NCBI RefSeq assembly: GCF_022458985.1
Contig: NC_061775.1
Span: 25,812,319 to 25,876,318, forward strand
Length of the DNA stretch: 64,000 nt
Direction of reading: 5' to 3'
Source of the DNA: Mugil cephalus
Taxonomy: Eukaryota > Chordata > Actinopteri > Mugiliformes > Mugilidae
In this document: piece by piece, positions 34,995 to 47,100 of the stretch
Layout of the letters: every line of letters begins with the position of its first letter
How positions within the stretch are numbered: position 1 is the stretch's first letter
Notes under the pieces: generated by a model
Told to the model about the DNA's origin: nothing
Databases searched by the model: none
The model's input: only the letters and a program-made list of their open reading frames with translations
Made by a program: the position numbers and the translations under genes

Positions 34995-37900
34995 TCACTT
35001 TTTGCAGCCCGATGACTTTCTCCCGAGCTCCCGGGCTCTTTCCGTGGCCGCCTCCACGGCGCTCATGGCCGCCGCCCTCACGCCGCCCTGCTCCAGCGCG
35101 TGGAGGCCGTAGATGGTCGTCCCGCCCGGCGTGCAGACCTCGGAGCGGAGCTGAGCCGGATGCTTCCCGGAGTCGCGTAGCAACCTCCCGGCGCCCTGTG
35201 GTGGTAGAAAGAAAAAGAAAAAGAAAAAAGGAAACAGATGAGGTAGAGTCACAGATTCTGTTCAGCTCGGTGACGACAGACGATGAGAAACTGACCAGAA
35301 CCGTCTGGGACGCGATGCTGTGGGCCAGAGCGCTGGGCATTCCCATTTTAACGGCTCCTTCAGCCAGAGCTTCAGCAAAAAGATAAACCTGCAGAGAAGA
35401 AGAAACATGCATCACAATAAAGGATCAACAGTCGAGTTTATCTGCTCTTCCACCGTGAAGTTAATTTTTTTAAGGGTAGGTTCATGTTTGGTTCTTTCAG
35501 TCTCGTTAATTCTTTTTATCTTTGTGATATATTATTTAAAAATAAAATAAAATAAATAGTCTGTTGTAGTTGTTGTGGTTTATTGATAAAGGTCGACTGC
35601 CTTGTTCTTTCTTTTTATTATAAAATGAGATGAGAACAGACAAAGAACGGGTGAACTAAATGTGTGTGTGTTGTTATTATTATTATTGTTGTTATTAGGG
35701 AATGAAGTGGTGCCATTAACAGTTACATTATTACAAAGTTAATTATTATAGTGATAGTTATAGCTGCAATATCAATAATAAAAAGAATGATAATAATATT
35801 TACAAAGCTCCCAATAACAATTATTTAAAAATAAACAAAAAATAATAAATTGATACTAGTAATTATATTATTATAATTCAATCTCATTATCAAGACGGAT
35901 ACACACATTTTTAACAAACATTCATTGGTTACAGATGATGATAATAATAAACAATACTTATTATTTATGCACCATTTAATGCTCAATTTATCTGTATTTT
36001 CACCTAATTTATCATCTTCTCGTTTCCTTTAGCGTAAAATGTCTTAGTTCCTGTTTATAATCTGCTTCCATTTAACACACACAGTAGCTCAATCGATCAT
36101 TGTGTGTATATGTTGCACACTCACCTGTATGTAACCACATATAAAACCATATAATATATATATATGTATCCGCTATAAAACCAACCTGCACCAGATTAGA
36201 TGCTTTCAAATAAGTGCATTTCATTGCTCTGTACCTGCACATGTGTAAAGACTATAAAGTAGAATCTAATCTAAAGTAGCAGGACACTCACAAAGGCCAC
36301 TCCGCTGCCACTCAGGCCCGTGTGGATGTCGATCCAGGCCTCCGGTCCCTCCTCCACCAAACCGCAGCGATGCAACAGGGACCGAAGCAGAGCGCCATCC
36401 TCTGGCTTGGCGTGGGTTCCCCGGGCAAACAGGAGGGCGCCTTCCTGCACCAGACAGGGCAGGTTGGGCATCAGCCGGATGGCGACGGCGTTCTCTGGTA
36501 GGAGCTGGAAGGAAAAAAAGAAACCAAACAAACACGATGTTTAGACGATGAACTGTTTGTGTTTTTTTTTTTATCTAGACTGCAGCTCTCACCTCTTCTA
36601 ACGTGGCCAGAGTGACTCCGGCCGCCACCGACACGACGATGTGTCTGTCGGTGACGTGCTGCGAGATCTCGTTGAGGACCGGAGGAACCAGGTGAGGTTT
36701 GACGGCGACGAAGATGATGTCCGAGCTGCAGACCACCTCCACGTTGGAGTGGGTCACGGCGATGCCCAGCTCCTGAAACGCAACGAGTCTGTGAAGGCTC
36801 TGCAAGTCTAGTTTCCTTTATTTTTTAAAAAAACGCAGTCATGCAGGTTTAGGGGAAATAAAAAGTGTTAAATGATGATGAAAGAAAACACAACGCACAG
36901 AGAAGATGAAGATCAGATCATTTCACTCGTTTGAAGAATTAGAGACGATGACGTGTTAGCGTCAGGAGTAATTTAGTTACCGATGCCACCAGATTAACAC
37001 ATTATTTCGCAACACTTTTTATAAAAGTTGCAAAAGTCACACTCTTCTTACTCTTTTCCAAAATTATTCTTCCACTTGACTTTTTACTGACATAAGTTCC
37101 CGACGCTTCAGGACCTAAACATGTTTATTGAGACAGAGAAAACTGTGAAGAGTTCACTACAACATCAACATGTGACAACTGATGCTTTTCAGGTTTATGT
37201 TACACATTCATATGTTTCTTTTTCACCTCCTGAGCTTTTTTAATTTCTCCAAGGTGTTTGGGATCAGCATCATCTTTCAACAGGAAGTAGTAGTTTTTGA
37301 AAAAAAAAAAAAAAAAAGTCCTCATATGTGGACACTGGGATTATTTAATTATTTCTATTATAATAAAGTCACCAATGTGTGACAACATATAAAACAGTTT
37401 ATTTTAATACCTGAACATGGCTCAGCAATGACAGGATTGCAAACGATGAACGTCCTAAAACAAGTACTTGCTAATTAGCGACGTCGCAGCTCGTTGCTAT
37501 TGATAAAATTTGTTAAATTTGCGGATCATATCAAACTAGAAACATTAATAAGAATAAATAAATACGTTTTAACTGCAGAATTTGATGAGATTTTGTTCCT
37601 CGTCCACTTTTGTCCTGTGACCAACTAGTGTATTGTCCCTTTGCTACCACTAGATGGCAGACTAAAGTGTCCACTTACTTTCTCCTCTCATTTTCTTGTT
37701 TTGTTTTTACTTTAATTGTGTTTTTGTTTTGCTTTTTTATTCAGAAGTGTTATATAAATGTCTGTGTATTTATGTGTGTCCCTTTAAGCCGGAGGTCTCT
37801 GCAAAGTTTTTTTAAGTTCTCATGATGACAATAAAGACTTGATTCTTGAAATGAAGCAGAATAATCTGAGATAAAACGAGGACGCACGGTCTCAGGAGGT

Positions 37901-39018
37901 TAAGTTAATTTGATTTCACTGTTTTGAAGAAGTTTTCTGAAAAAAAAGGGATGAAAACAAATCTCTTCACTTGTACTTTAAAACACAAACGTATTTGATA
38001 TATTTGGCAAAATACTTTTTGTTACAATCCTTTACTTTTTGTTGCAATTCACCTCTTTTTGTATACATGCCAATAATTGTATAGTTTATTCTACTTTTTT
38101 AATCTTATTATTTATCTTTTACACAGTTCATCCTTTATTCTTGTTACTTTTCTGGCCTTTGTTTGCTGTTGCAAATTGTAATTTCCCCACTGAACAACAA
38201 ATAAAGCTATTTAATCTATTCTATTCTGTTTTTGCTCATTCATGGGTCGGAATCAGTCGACCTGACAGAGAATGATGTGAAAGGCTGATAACGCCGCACT
38301 CAGATATTGTTCCAAACTTTTTTCTGTTAATTTTTTTTTAAAGATTTGACCGATTGTAATTGTACTTTTGGTAAATATGAAACTAGAAACCAGAACCCTC
38401 GAAGGAAGTTCAGCCGAAACAATTTACACATTAAAAAGAAAGATTTATGCAACAAGTTGTACTGTAGCTTAAGTATATTCCACTAGTTAACAGATTAACA
38501 TTTAAAGAGGACATGAAACAGACCTTCTTTAAATTATCATTTAATGCTTCACTTCCTGTTTAAGATGTGATGGAGAACTGTTCATTTCATTATTTATCTC
38601 TGTGCCACAGTTTTAAAATACATCTTAAACTGGTGAAACAAACTCCGTCTGCAGCATCAGCAGAACCTTATCTCACTCTTACACAAACACACACAGAAAA
38701 ATAACCGTGATCCTCACCACCACTAACACACGTCTCATTAAGAACCGTGAGAAAAGTACAAGACGGAAACGTTTACCTGAAATCGGGCGAAGTTCCTGGA
38801 GGACGGCGCGCTCACTTTCACATTTAGAGGAAGAACATTCCCTGTGACGAGAACATAAAGTAAAACCTTTCACTCCTTCGCTCAAACTCCACACGGCTGC
38901 GTTAACACAACTCTTTCTCCACGGACTCACCGGACAGGATCCCCTTCGCGATGCCGTAAGCCATGTTTCCTGCACCGATGAAGCCCATCTTCAGCTGAGA
39001 GTCCATGTCCGGGTCCAT
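34995..39018 (-). CDS. pycr3: Pyrroline-5-carboxylate reductase 3 (PYCR3/PYCRL)
   Basis: Six coding exons on the minus strand: 39018-38931, 38841-38777, 36772-36593, 36504-36292, 35388-35296 and 35195-34995, in phase, 279 aa (family about 275). Residues 12-20 (GFIGAGNMA) are the Rossmann NAD(P)H-binding loop. The central stretch contains [13 protein letters not shown] and [14 protein letters not shown], and the C-terminal dimerisation half carries the signature around [12 protein letters not shown] (about 232-242). The enzyme reduces pyrroline-5-carboxylate to proline. The cytosolic PYCR3 form mainly serves the ornithine route; no mitochondrial targeting peptide is visible, which fits. The ATG at 39018 follows an acceptor by six bases, so an untranslated exon must lie upstream. 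A later Met (residue 5 or 11) could also start. PYCR3 neighbours EEF1D and GFUS in human, as here. Confidence 0.95.
37265..37904 (+). repeat. Dispersed repeat with GAGGACG end, copy B, in a pycr3 intron
   Basis: Matches copy A (33725-34134) in the same orientation through GGAAGTAGTAG, AAACAGTTTATTTTAATAC, AAACAAGTACTTG, ACTAGATGGCAGAC-AAAGTGTCCAC and AATGAAGCAGAATAA, ending GTCTCAGGAGGTTA. It is interrupted at about 37673-37851 by a separate insertion. Confidence 0.75.
37673..37851 (+). mobile_element. 3' tail of a retroelement nested in copy B
   Basis: About 180 bases absent from copies A and C, ending GACAATAAAGACTTGATTCTTGA. That tail form (AATAAAG plus a CTTGA repeat) is typical of 5'-truncated LINE-like inserts in fish. 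It is a stump of the 3' UTR only, with no coding sequence. Confidence 0.55.
38040..38225 (+). mobile_element. Probable LINE 3' tail
   Basis: T-rich stretch ending CCCACTGAACAACAAATAAAGC then TATTTAATCTATTC-type short repeats, resembling the end of 5'-truncated fish LINEs. Class not determined. It lies in the pycr3 intron 36773-38776. Confidence 0.4.
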
Positions 39019-39024
39019 TTTGAT

Positions 39025-41017
39025 CTGAAAGAAAGGACACGAAGCGAGTTTAGAGGAGAAACAAGTCAACGCAACCGAGGACGAGAATCACAACACAACA
39101 CAACCACATATGTGCATCATGGTTATATGGAACTCTACTTTAAGACGATCAGAGATTCAAGAATTAATCAACTTAAAAGAAGAATGAATACGTCTAAAAG
39201 CTCCTGAGACACTAAATCTTATGATATCATGATACTGAAGCTGCACAACATCCAGCTTTTCTACTATTCTACCACAAACCGTCGCCTTCTAACAAACCTA
39301 AACCAAAATCTTTTACATAAACCAAAATAACACGTTATCCACGACTAAAAAACAACAAGTAAACAGTGACTTTTGGCTTCACAAAGGACAAGAACTCGTC
39401 CTTTCTTCCCCCAAAAAAAACAAAAACGTCCACATCGAGCAGCCAGAGCGTCTGGAATAAAACACGTGTGATTAAATCCGATTTAACCCAAATCTGGTTT
39501 AAATCCGTTTAATCTGGGTATGACCAAAAACACAACAAAAAAAAAAAGGATTTACACTGGGAGTCTAAACGAGGCCTAAAATACATCGAGCAGACGCTGC
39601 GATCGTTTCCACGCTCAAAAGGAAACCTGATTACTGCGGAAAATCAGGTTAAGGCACAGAATCTGATAACATGTTAGATCCTGTTGACAGCTGCTCAGTA
39701 ATCAGATTTCATCCCACACATTTCACCCCCCCCCCCCCCACACGCCACGCAGTTTCCCACGTGGTGGTATTACATTGTCGAAGTGCTTTAGAGAAGTCGC
39801 CTTGGCCTCTAGAAACCTGATAATGGGACTCGGTCGAACAAAAACAGACGTTGCAGCAAAGAAAATATTAAAAAAACCTGCACATTGTTCCTCGCAACGC
39901 TTTAAAATGATCTACTACACAAACAGTCCTGCAATAAATCCGGCCTTCATTCAAGTTTTGATGTGTGCATGGAAATAATGTGCCCTTATTAATAGATGTT
40001 TAATTGAAAGAGACCAAAATGAGACAAATTGTGTAAATAAAAATCCATATTTTTGCTTTTTATTCTACTTCTTTCCCAAATTACACTTATTTTCTTAAGA
40101 AATCACATTTTTTTTGAAGCAATATAAACATTCTCCTAATTTACTTGTTCTTCTTTGCACTAAAATAATTGGAAAAAGTCTAGAGTTGTCTTTATTTATA
40201 GGTTATTACACTACTATATCTTACTGGTCCAGTCCTTTAAGGTTTGTTTTGGTTTTTTATAGAGATTTCGTGCACAAATAATCTTTTTATTTATTTTTTT
40301 TGGTTATCTTGCACAAACCACTACCTCATTGTTTACATTTTAGAATTTAATCTATTATATTTGCCTTTTTTTTTTTAGCAATTTTAATTCCAATTCCACA
40401 CTGTATATACAGAATGTCTTTATATTTCTTTTTCATCTAAATATTGCTGTAATATTCAATATTCTTTCAAATTTGATGTTGCTTTTTTTGTACATATTCT
40501 TGTCTAATTCCACATTATAGTTTCTGCAGGTTGCAACAAGTGAAACTTAAGACTTTTTAAGACGTTTACAGGGGTTAAATTTTAAATAAAATATGAAAAA
40601 TAAGGAAAATCAGAACTACTTTTAAAATTTGTTGTGGACACGTTATTGAGACGTCCAAGATTTCTTTTAATAAACTTATGTGTGCAGTTCCACTTCCAGG
40701 TCTCATTTTTTATTTTTCCATATAAAATATATAAATATACATAAGGATAAAAGCCTAGAATCCAAGTTTTGCTTGTATTTAAGCCTTTTTAAGACTCTGC
40801 AGAATCCTTGATATAATATTTTGCGTCACTCCATGAATTAAATGCACATCTGTTTTGCACAGTACTATCAAACTTTAGTCTTCTTCTGCTCTACGACAAC
40901 ACTCCAGGGTTGGGATTTAGATTTATTCCAGTGCGTAAAGAGGTTTTTTTTAACGGAGACTGGTTTTGCTGCAGGATTGTTTTTGCTGAGATGTAAAACA
41001 CAACGGAAAGCATGCAT
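39025..41017. other. Stretch upstream of pycr3, no gene seen
   Basis: About 2 kb of AT-rich DNA with a poly-C run (39727-39739) and many T runs. It should contain the untranslated first exon and promoter of pycr3, but I cannot place them. TTTATT at 40922-40927 could be the polyadenylation signal of the Myb/SANT-like gene. Confidence 0.55.
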
Positions 41018-41557
41018 CTAGAAGACACACAAATCATCATTTAACGAGACTACAATCTCCTCCACTTGCACTGCCACACCAAACACCAGCACCCCTACAA
41101 TTAAATCCAGGTTCTGGGCGGTGTGGTCCGCGCAGGGCTGCGGCCACGGCAGCATCGACGCGTCCCCGTCCGAGTCCTCCGTGGCCTCGTCGTTCCTGTC
41201 CGAGTTGACCCCCCCCCCTCCTCCGGTCCCGACCAGCGGGTGCCTGGACTCCATGATCGCCACCATCGTCTTCTCGTAGCGCCACCAGCCCTGTATCTTG
41301 GTGGGCGCCGTGGAGGGGGTCTCCCTCTTGCCCTTGTAGTAGGCGCTCTTGAGAAGTTTCCAGCGGAACTTGAGCTGGTCCACGGAGCGGTGGTAGCCGG
41401 CCGCCACCATCCGCCTGTGCGCCACCTTGAACAGTTTGTTGTTGCGCACTTTCCGCCCGTCCAGGCACTTCTTCATGTCCAGCTCCTTGAGGATTTCCAG
41501 GAACAGCTCCGTCTCCTTCACGTCCCAGTTCTGCTTCTTGATGCCGGGGTCGTCCAT
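41018..41557 (-). CDS. Myb/SANT-like (trihelix-type) DNA-binding domain protein, single exon
   Basis: An intact 179-codon frame with strong GC-rich codon bias, unlike its AT-rich surroundings. Residues 10-100 look like a Myb/SANT-like or MADF-type domain: W11 in NWDVKETELFLEIL, a basic middle, W66 in QLKFRWKLLKSAYYK, and W91-W92 in GWWRYEKTM. A Gly run (about 112-116), an acidic stretch and a Trp/Pro/Cys patch follow. The last 30 residues are oddly hydrophobic, so a splice donor before them (for example the GTAGGG near 41098) remains possible, with later exons downstream. Such proteins bind DNA; many derive from Harbinger transposon accessory proteins. The specific family is not recognised. 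It sits head-to-head with brambleberry, whose 5' exon starts about 1.6 kb away. Confidence 0.7.
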   Translation of the reverse strand: MDDPGIKKQNWDVKETELFLEILKELDMKKCLDGRKVRNNKLFKVAHRRMVAAGYHRSVDQLKFRWKLLKSAYYKGKRETPSTAPTKIQGWWRYEKTMVAIMESRHPLVGTGGGGGVNSDRNDEATEDSDGDASMLPWPQPCADHTAQNLDLIVGVLVFGVAVQVEEIVVSLNDDLCVF

Positions 41558-41580
41558 CGTTACTTAGCTTTAGCTTAGCG

Positions 41581-43140
41581 GCTAGCCACCGTTAGCCCCG
41601 CTGGCAGGCTGTTCACGCTTAGGATGCTAATTTGACGCTAGCATGCTCTTGGACTCAAGACTTGCAGTTTATTCACACCGTGCCAATAAAATGCGTAAAA
41701 ACACGCAAACCACGTCAAATTTAGGCAAAACCAGCCCCGCCGTTGCCCCCCGGTTTATCGGTAGCTAGGAAAATAATCCAGATTAGATTAGAAATACAAC
41801 GCACGTGTTTCTTGTTGACTGGACAACCATAAAGTATCACGGAGTGACCAAAACACGACGCTGTCAATAAACACCGACGAACGGTGGCGGTAAATAATTC
41901 ATTCACCTGCTGTTTCTGTTCAGATTTGTTGAATTCCGACGTGTGACAAACCCCAAACTGTCGTTAAATTTTAACTGTCAAACACGTCGGATACTCCCGG
42001 ATCATCCACAAACCTAAACAAGGCTGAACCAGCTGTGGGCGGATCGATCCAAAATGTCAAAAAATATCGATACAAAATACATGAATCGATATCGATCGAT
42101 ACCAACGCAGTGGGATCGATACTTAAATTTAAGTTTCTCTGTTGTACGAAAAAGAATATTAAAAAATAAATAAGTACAAAATAAGTACAATTAATGACAT
42201 CTACGAATCAGTGTGAACTAGTGGTGGGCAGATCCATGCAAATATCGATACCACGTTACCGATACTTAAGTTTCAGTTGCTCTCTTGTACGACTGAAGTG
42301 ATAATTTTGTACACTTTGTCAATTTTTTTACTTATTTTAAAAAAAGAAGAAGAACTGCAATGAACCACTTTAGCGAATTAGTGAACTAGTGGTGGGCAGC
42401 TCGATGCAAATATCGATACCCGCATTACCAATGCAATGAAATTGATACTTAAATTTCAGTTCCTCTCTTGTACGACTGAAGTGATAATTGTAACACGTTG
42501 TTTATCTAAATTTATTTACTTAAAAAAAAGAAAAGAAAATAGAAAGAAGTGCAATGAAGGGACAGACGTAGTTTTATGATGGTATTTTCTGAAACAATAC
42601 CAGAAAACTAAAAAATAATTAATTTTCATTTGTTCTTAAGTGATAATTTTATGTTGTTTCTGGACAAAAACTTTTATTGTGATAATAAACTGTTTTTTTT
42701 TTTATTTATTTTATATCTTTCAAATTCTTTAATGGATTTTAACTGATTAAAAATCCAAAAGGAAAATAAAAAACACTTAAATGTCATAAACATTCATTCA
42801 GATTCAGATTGACGATGCACAAAATAATAAAAATAATGTAGCGGTATCGGCGATACTGGTCCTGTAGTAACTTAGTATCGGACCGATACTGAATCAAGAG
42901 GGATCCTGCACCACTAGTGTGGACAGAACCGCTGGTCCGTTTGATTTTGACTCCTCCTCCTCCGCCGCTGCCACGTCCGGGTGGGCGGCGCCTGTGGCGT
43001 CCTCGGTGTCACATTGACCTCGCGTGTGTTTCTTGTTTCACCGCATCGACCCGGGCTTTAAATCGAACGCACCTCTAAGAAAAATGCGAGCGTTTCCATT
43101 GGCTGCGGTGAAGCAGAAATATCAGAGTCATTACAATCAG
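41581..43140. other. Divergent intergenic region between the Myb/SANT-like gene and brambleberry
   Basis: Holds the presumed promoters of two divergent genes, with the repeat at 42032-42917 between them. GC-rich sequence at 42955-43030 just before the brambleberry 5' exon is a likely promoter zone. No coding sequence is seen. Confidence 0.5.
42032..42917. mobile_element. Non-autonomous element with ATCGATA motifs and repeated left ends
   Basis: CTAGTGGTGGGCAG begins copies at 42218 and 42386, and a diverged GTGGGCGGATCGATCC begins near 42035. The right end, GGATCCTGCACCACTAG at 42901-42917, is roughly the inverted complement of the left end. About 95 bases after each left end repeat nearly exactly (AAATATCGATAC, then TCTTGTACGACTGAAGTG). 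No open frame of note. The structure is a DNA transposon relic with a duplicated left end. Confidence 0.65.
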
Positions 43141-43141
43141 C

Positions 43142-43201
43142 TGTGAGAGGGAGACACGGAGGGAGACTTTTATCCGACCGTCCTGCACAATTAAACCACA
43201 G
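43142..43201 (+). other. bmb: Untranslated first exon of brambleberry (inferred)
   Basis: A donor ACCACAG|GTACAA follows 43201, and the next acceptor in place is TCTGTTGCAG at 43977, giving a 5' UTR exon before the coding exon. The upstream edge is arbitrary. The transcription start is not visible. Confidence 0.4.
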
Positions 43202-44141
43202 GTACAACAACATTTAATCTGTTAAATGCTATAATTGAATATATCTTCTTTTTTATTTCAATTTAAAAATATATATATTTTTTTCCATTGGAGATGACAT
43301 ACAAGAACATTTTTGAAGGTTTAACTCCCATCATTACTGATTTTATTTTATTTATTCTTTAAATCTTGGCATTTAGCTGATTTAAATCGGGTTTTAAGCT
43401 GAAGTTGTGTAGATGGTTCTGAAATGGTTGTGTTACGGAGCGTTTGTGCAGAGCAGACATGTCTGGGCAAAACCTCCGTGTGGTCTTCATTCAGTAAAAA
43501 TACATTATTCATGATTTTACTGGGTCCTGCAATTCACCGAAGCAGCTCTTGTATTTGCAAGACGCAACAAACTGCGCAAGAAAAAGAATCTGAAAAAGCT
43601 GCATTTAAAATTTAAAATCTTCACATCCATTTATTAAATCAGTCGCCATCTTGTCGCATCTTTTTGATTTCTGTTATCTTAAAGTTAATAATTTTTCCGA
43701 AAGACAAGTTTGTTTTTTGCTTTTTTGTACTTTTGTAGCTTTATATGTTTAGTCTAATTTAAACGCATGCGCAGACCGGCTTTAATTCCAAAGTGGTGCA
43801 ACAAGTGCTTTTAAAATGTAAAATATTTGGATTTTAAGATTATTAAACTGTATTTGCCTCAAATATAGAACTATATTTATACATTTTTGATCCTATCTGA
43901 AGAAGGGATGAAGGGAAACTATGGAATCTGATTAACTCTATTAATCCTTGAAGTGAATTGTTCCATTTCTGTTGCAGGGACAGAGTAAAATACAAATATA
44001 TATACACAATACATAAAGATGCATAAAAAGATGCACATGTGAAACACCTGTTAATATATGAATAATTATAGTTACTATTTAATAAAAGTTACAAACATGA
44101 ACATTTTTCCTGAATCCTGGTCACAGTGTTCAGATCCAGAC

Positions 44142-47100
44142 ATGGACCGTGTCCTGATCCGACGCCTCCACCTCCTGCTGATGTTCATCCTTCTGCTCTG
44201 TCGCTGTCCGTCCGTCAGCGGCTTGTTTGAGTGGCTGAGGAAAACCGAGTCTCCTCCGGCATCACCTCCTCCTCCTCCTCCTCCTTCTTCTCCTCCTCCT
44301 CCAGCGCTCCTAGCAAAGGATGCTCGGTTTGAGATGGCGACTGCAGACGAGAAGTTCTTGGCCGAGGCGAAGCAGATGGAGCTCAGCCCGTTGGACGGCT
44401 GCCACCACAGGGTGAATATGAGCTTTTTTAAAAACCTTCAGGTTAATCACGTGTCCATTTTAAATAGACGTTTTAATCGAGACATTCACGGCTGCAGCAG
44501 GATGGAAGAGTAGCTGCTAAATTTAAAAGGAAAGGCTGCAAATGTTCGACTGTATGTATGACTCACAAGTCATATGACATAATTCTTGAAAAGTATTGTG
44601 CATGCTTCAAATACTTCTCCTGGATCATCTTTGGCATTTTTACTCCTCCACAGGTGGTTTCCCAGCTAAAGTCGAGCTGCGACAGCCTCTCGGAGGAAAA
44701 GCTCGCGAAGCTCGGGGTGGTTCTGTTTAACTGCCAGGCAGAAACTGAGGGACGCCGGACCTTCTCATGCACAGAGGAAATGGTAAAATACGAACAAAAG
44801 TACAACTTAAATAAATAAAAAAGTAGAATATCATGAAAATATGCAATATTTCTTATAATTTTTCCATAAAACCTCAGGAGTCAAGCTGCTTTGATGCAGT
44901 AATTCATGCAAAATAACATCCCACCAAGTGTTTTTCAGAAGCATTTGTGTTTAAAATAACCTGTATGTTTATTCAAAACCGAATCTGATGCATCATATAT
45001 GTAATTATATTCTATTTTTTTGAGATGCAGAGTTCGAGGTTTTCATTATCTGTAAATAGCTTTTAAGTTTTTTTTATATTTTCCGTCTCAGTCTCTCAAA
45101 GAGTGCACGGCCGACATGGATCCGGACACGTGGAACGCCTACCACATAGTGAGCAACCGAGCGCGCTCCGTGTGCTACGCCACCCGCCAGCAGCTTTTCC
45201 GGCGCAGAGCGGAGCACACGGTGAACGCCCTGATCTCCACCGCCACCAGCCAGCTGGACGCCATGAAGGACCTGAAGGTAGAGAGCCTTCTTCTTCTTCT
45301 TCTTCTTCTTCTTCATGTCCACCACACTTTCCTCCTCAGTTTTGACTTGTTTTTTCTTTTAAATAAACCAGGAGGGTCAGCTGGAGTTGAAGGAACTGAC
45401 CTCGGCCTCGCTGGACAAGCTGGTGGAGGGTCACAGCGCTCTGCAGGCTCAGCAGGGGAAACTGTACGAGGGCCAGGAGCAAATGGAGAGTTCGCTGAGG
45501 GACAACCTGCAGCGCCTGGGCCAGGAAAAGGCTCTGATCGCCTCTGGACAGGAGCTGGTGGCTCAGCTCATTCAGGGCATCACCAAGAGGATGGGTGAGA
45601 GTTCATCTGGAAATGTTGTATAATAAATATGCAGCAGGTTGGTTATATAAATATGATCATCCGTCAGAGAATGTGAGCGAGCATCTGCAGATCCACGGCT
45701 CCGAGGTGCAGGAGAGTCACAGCGAGATCGTCAGAGACCTGGCAGACGTCCGCCACCAGGCTCAGGACATCTACCACAAGATCGGTAAATTTAATCGCAG
45801 CCATCGTTTGTTTGCTAACGTCTGAGTTTTCTCCTCTTTGAGTTTCCTCTTCTTCCCCCTCCCCCCGGTGGCCGATCAGACCACAGCATGTCGGAGTTCC
45901 TCCAGTACCAGGACCAGACCTCGCAGTACTACTCGGACCTGATGAGTAAACTGGAGCGAATGAACAGCACCCTGGGCTTCATGCTGCACTACATCGACAA
46001 CATGCAGAGCCGGATAGAGGAGAGGTTTCACATGATCCAGGGCTACCTGGGCTGGGCAGGTGAGACACGGCACCCACAACGTCACCAAACACACCCAGAA
46101 CCTTTTTTTTCTTAATATACCGTTGTATTTGATTACACTCAGTACATTTACATGCACAAAGAAAATGAATTGTAGCCCTAATCCGACTTTAACTGGACAA
46201 TTTAAGGGCTTGTAAACACGACTAAAGTCAGAGTTCTCCTTATCCAATTAAGACGCCCAGATAACACAACTGGAAATCGATTTTCTCTGGCATGCATACG
46301 CCTTAATCAGACTTTAACTGGACAACACGTGTGCACATGCTCCACAACCGCTGTGCTGGGGTATGAAACTGGAATATTAATATCCTTGTCAGTTTGGGGG
46401 TCTAAAAAAACGTTGAAGACCCCTGTTCTTTTTTTGGTGACGTAACTGCATATGTATTCGGTTTGTTTTAATGAAAATAACTAATTCCATACTTTATTTA
46501 CATGAATTTTATCATTTATTTATTGTTTTAACAACCGAGACGTCTGGAATTTTGAAATTTCTAACATCTATGAACCTGTTTTCGGTCGTACCACCCAGCT
46601 CTAGTGGAACCTTCCACCGACTGATGTTGCTGCTGCTGCTTCTTCTTCTTCTTCTTCTTCCTCCCCAGGTCTGAGTCTAACAGCCATGTGGACGTGCGTC
46701 GCCCACGCCTGCTACTTCGTGCTTTGCGCCGTCCTGCTGACGTTCCTGCGCTGCCCGGGCTTCACTCGAGCCGCGCTGCTGCTCACGGTTCCTCTGAACG
46801 CGGTGGCCGAGGTCAACCAGCAGCCGGCGCTGGACCTGTCCGGCCTCAGCCTCCTGCTGCTCGCCTCCTCTCTGGGTACCGACTCGAATCTTCCCACGAG
46901 GCCAAAAACGTCTCCGGGATTCTTTGTACGCGTTTTGTCACGGTGTTGTGTTTGTCGTGCGTCTTGCAGGTCACTGGTTCGTGTGTCGGCTGTGGGCGTG
47001 TTTCCAGAGGACGGGGAAGGCGGCGGCGGCGGCGGCTACGCTACCGCTCGGTCCGTGCAACGTTGTGGAGCCACAGAAGGAGTCGTCGAGCCACTCGTAT

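Noticed and set aside
41123-41578. Plus-strand 151-codon frame and a second minus-strand frame
   Set aside because: Shadows of the Myb/SANT-like frame, which alone has domain-like spacing of tryptophans.
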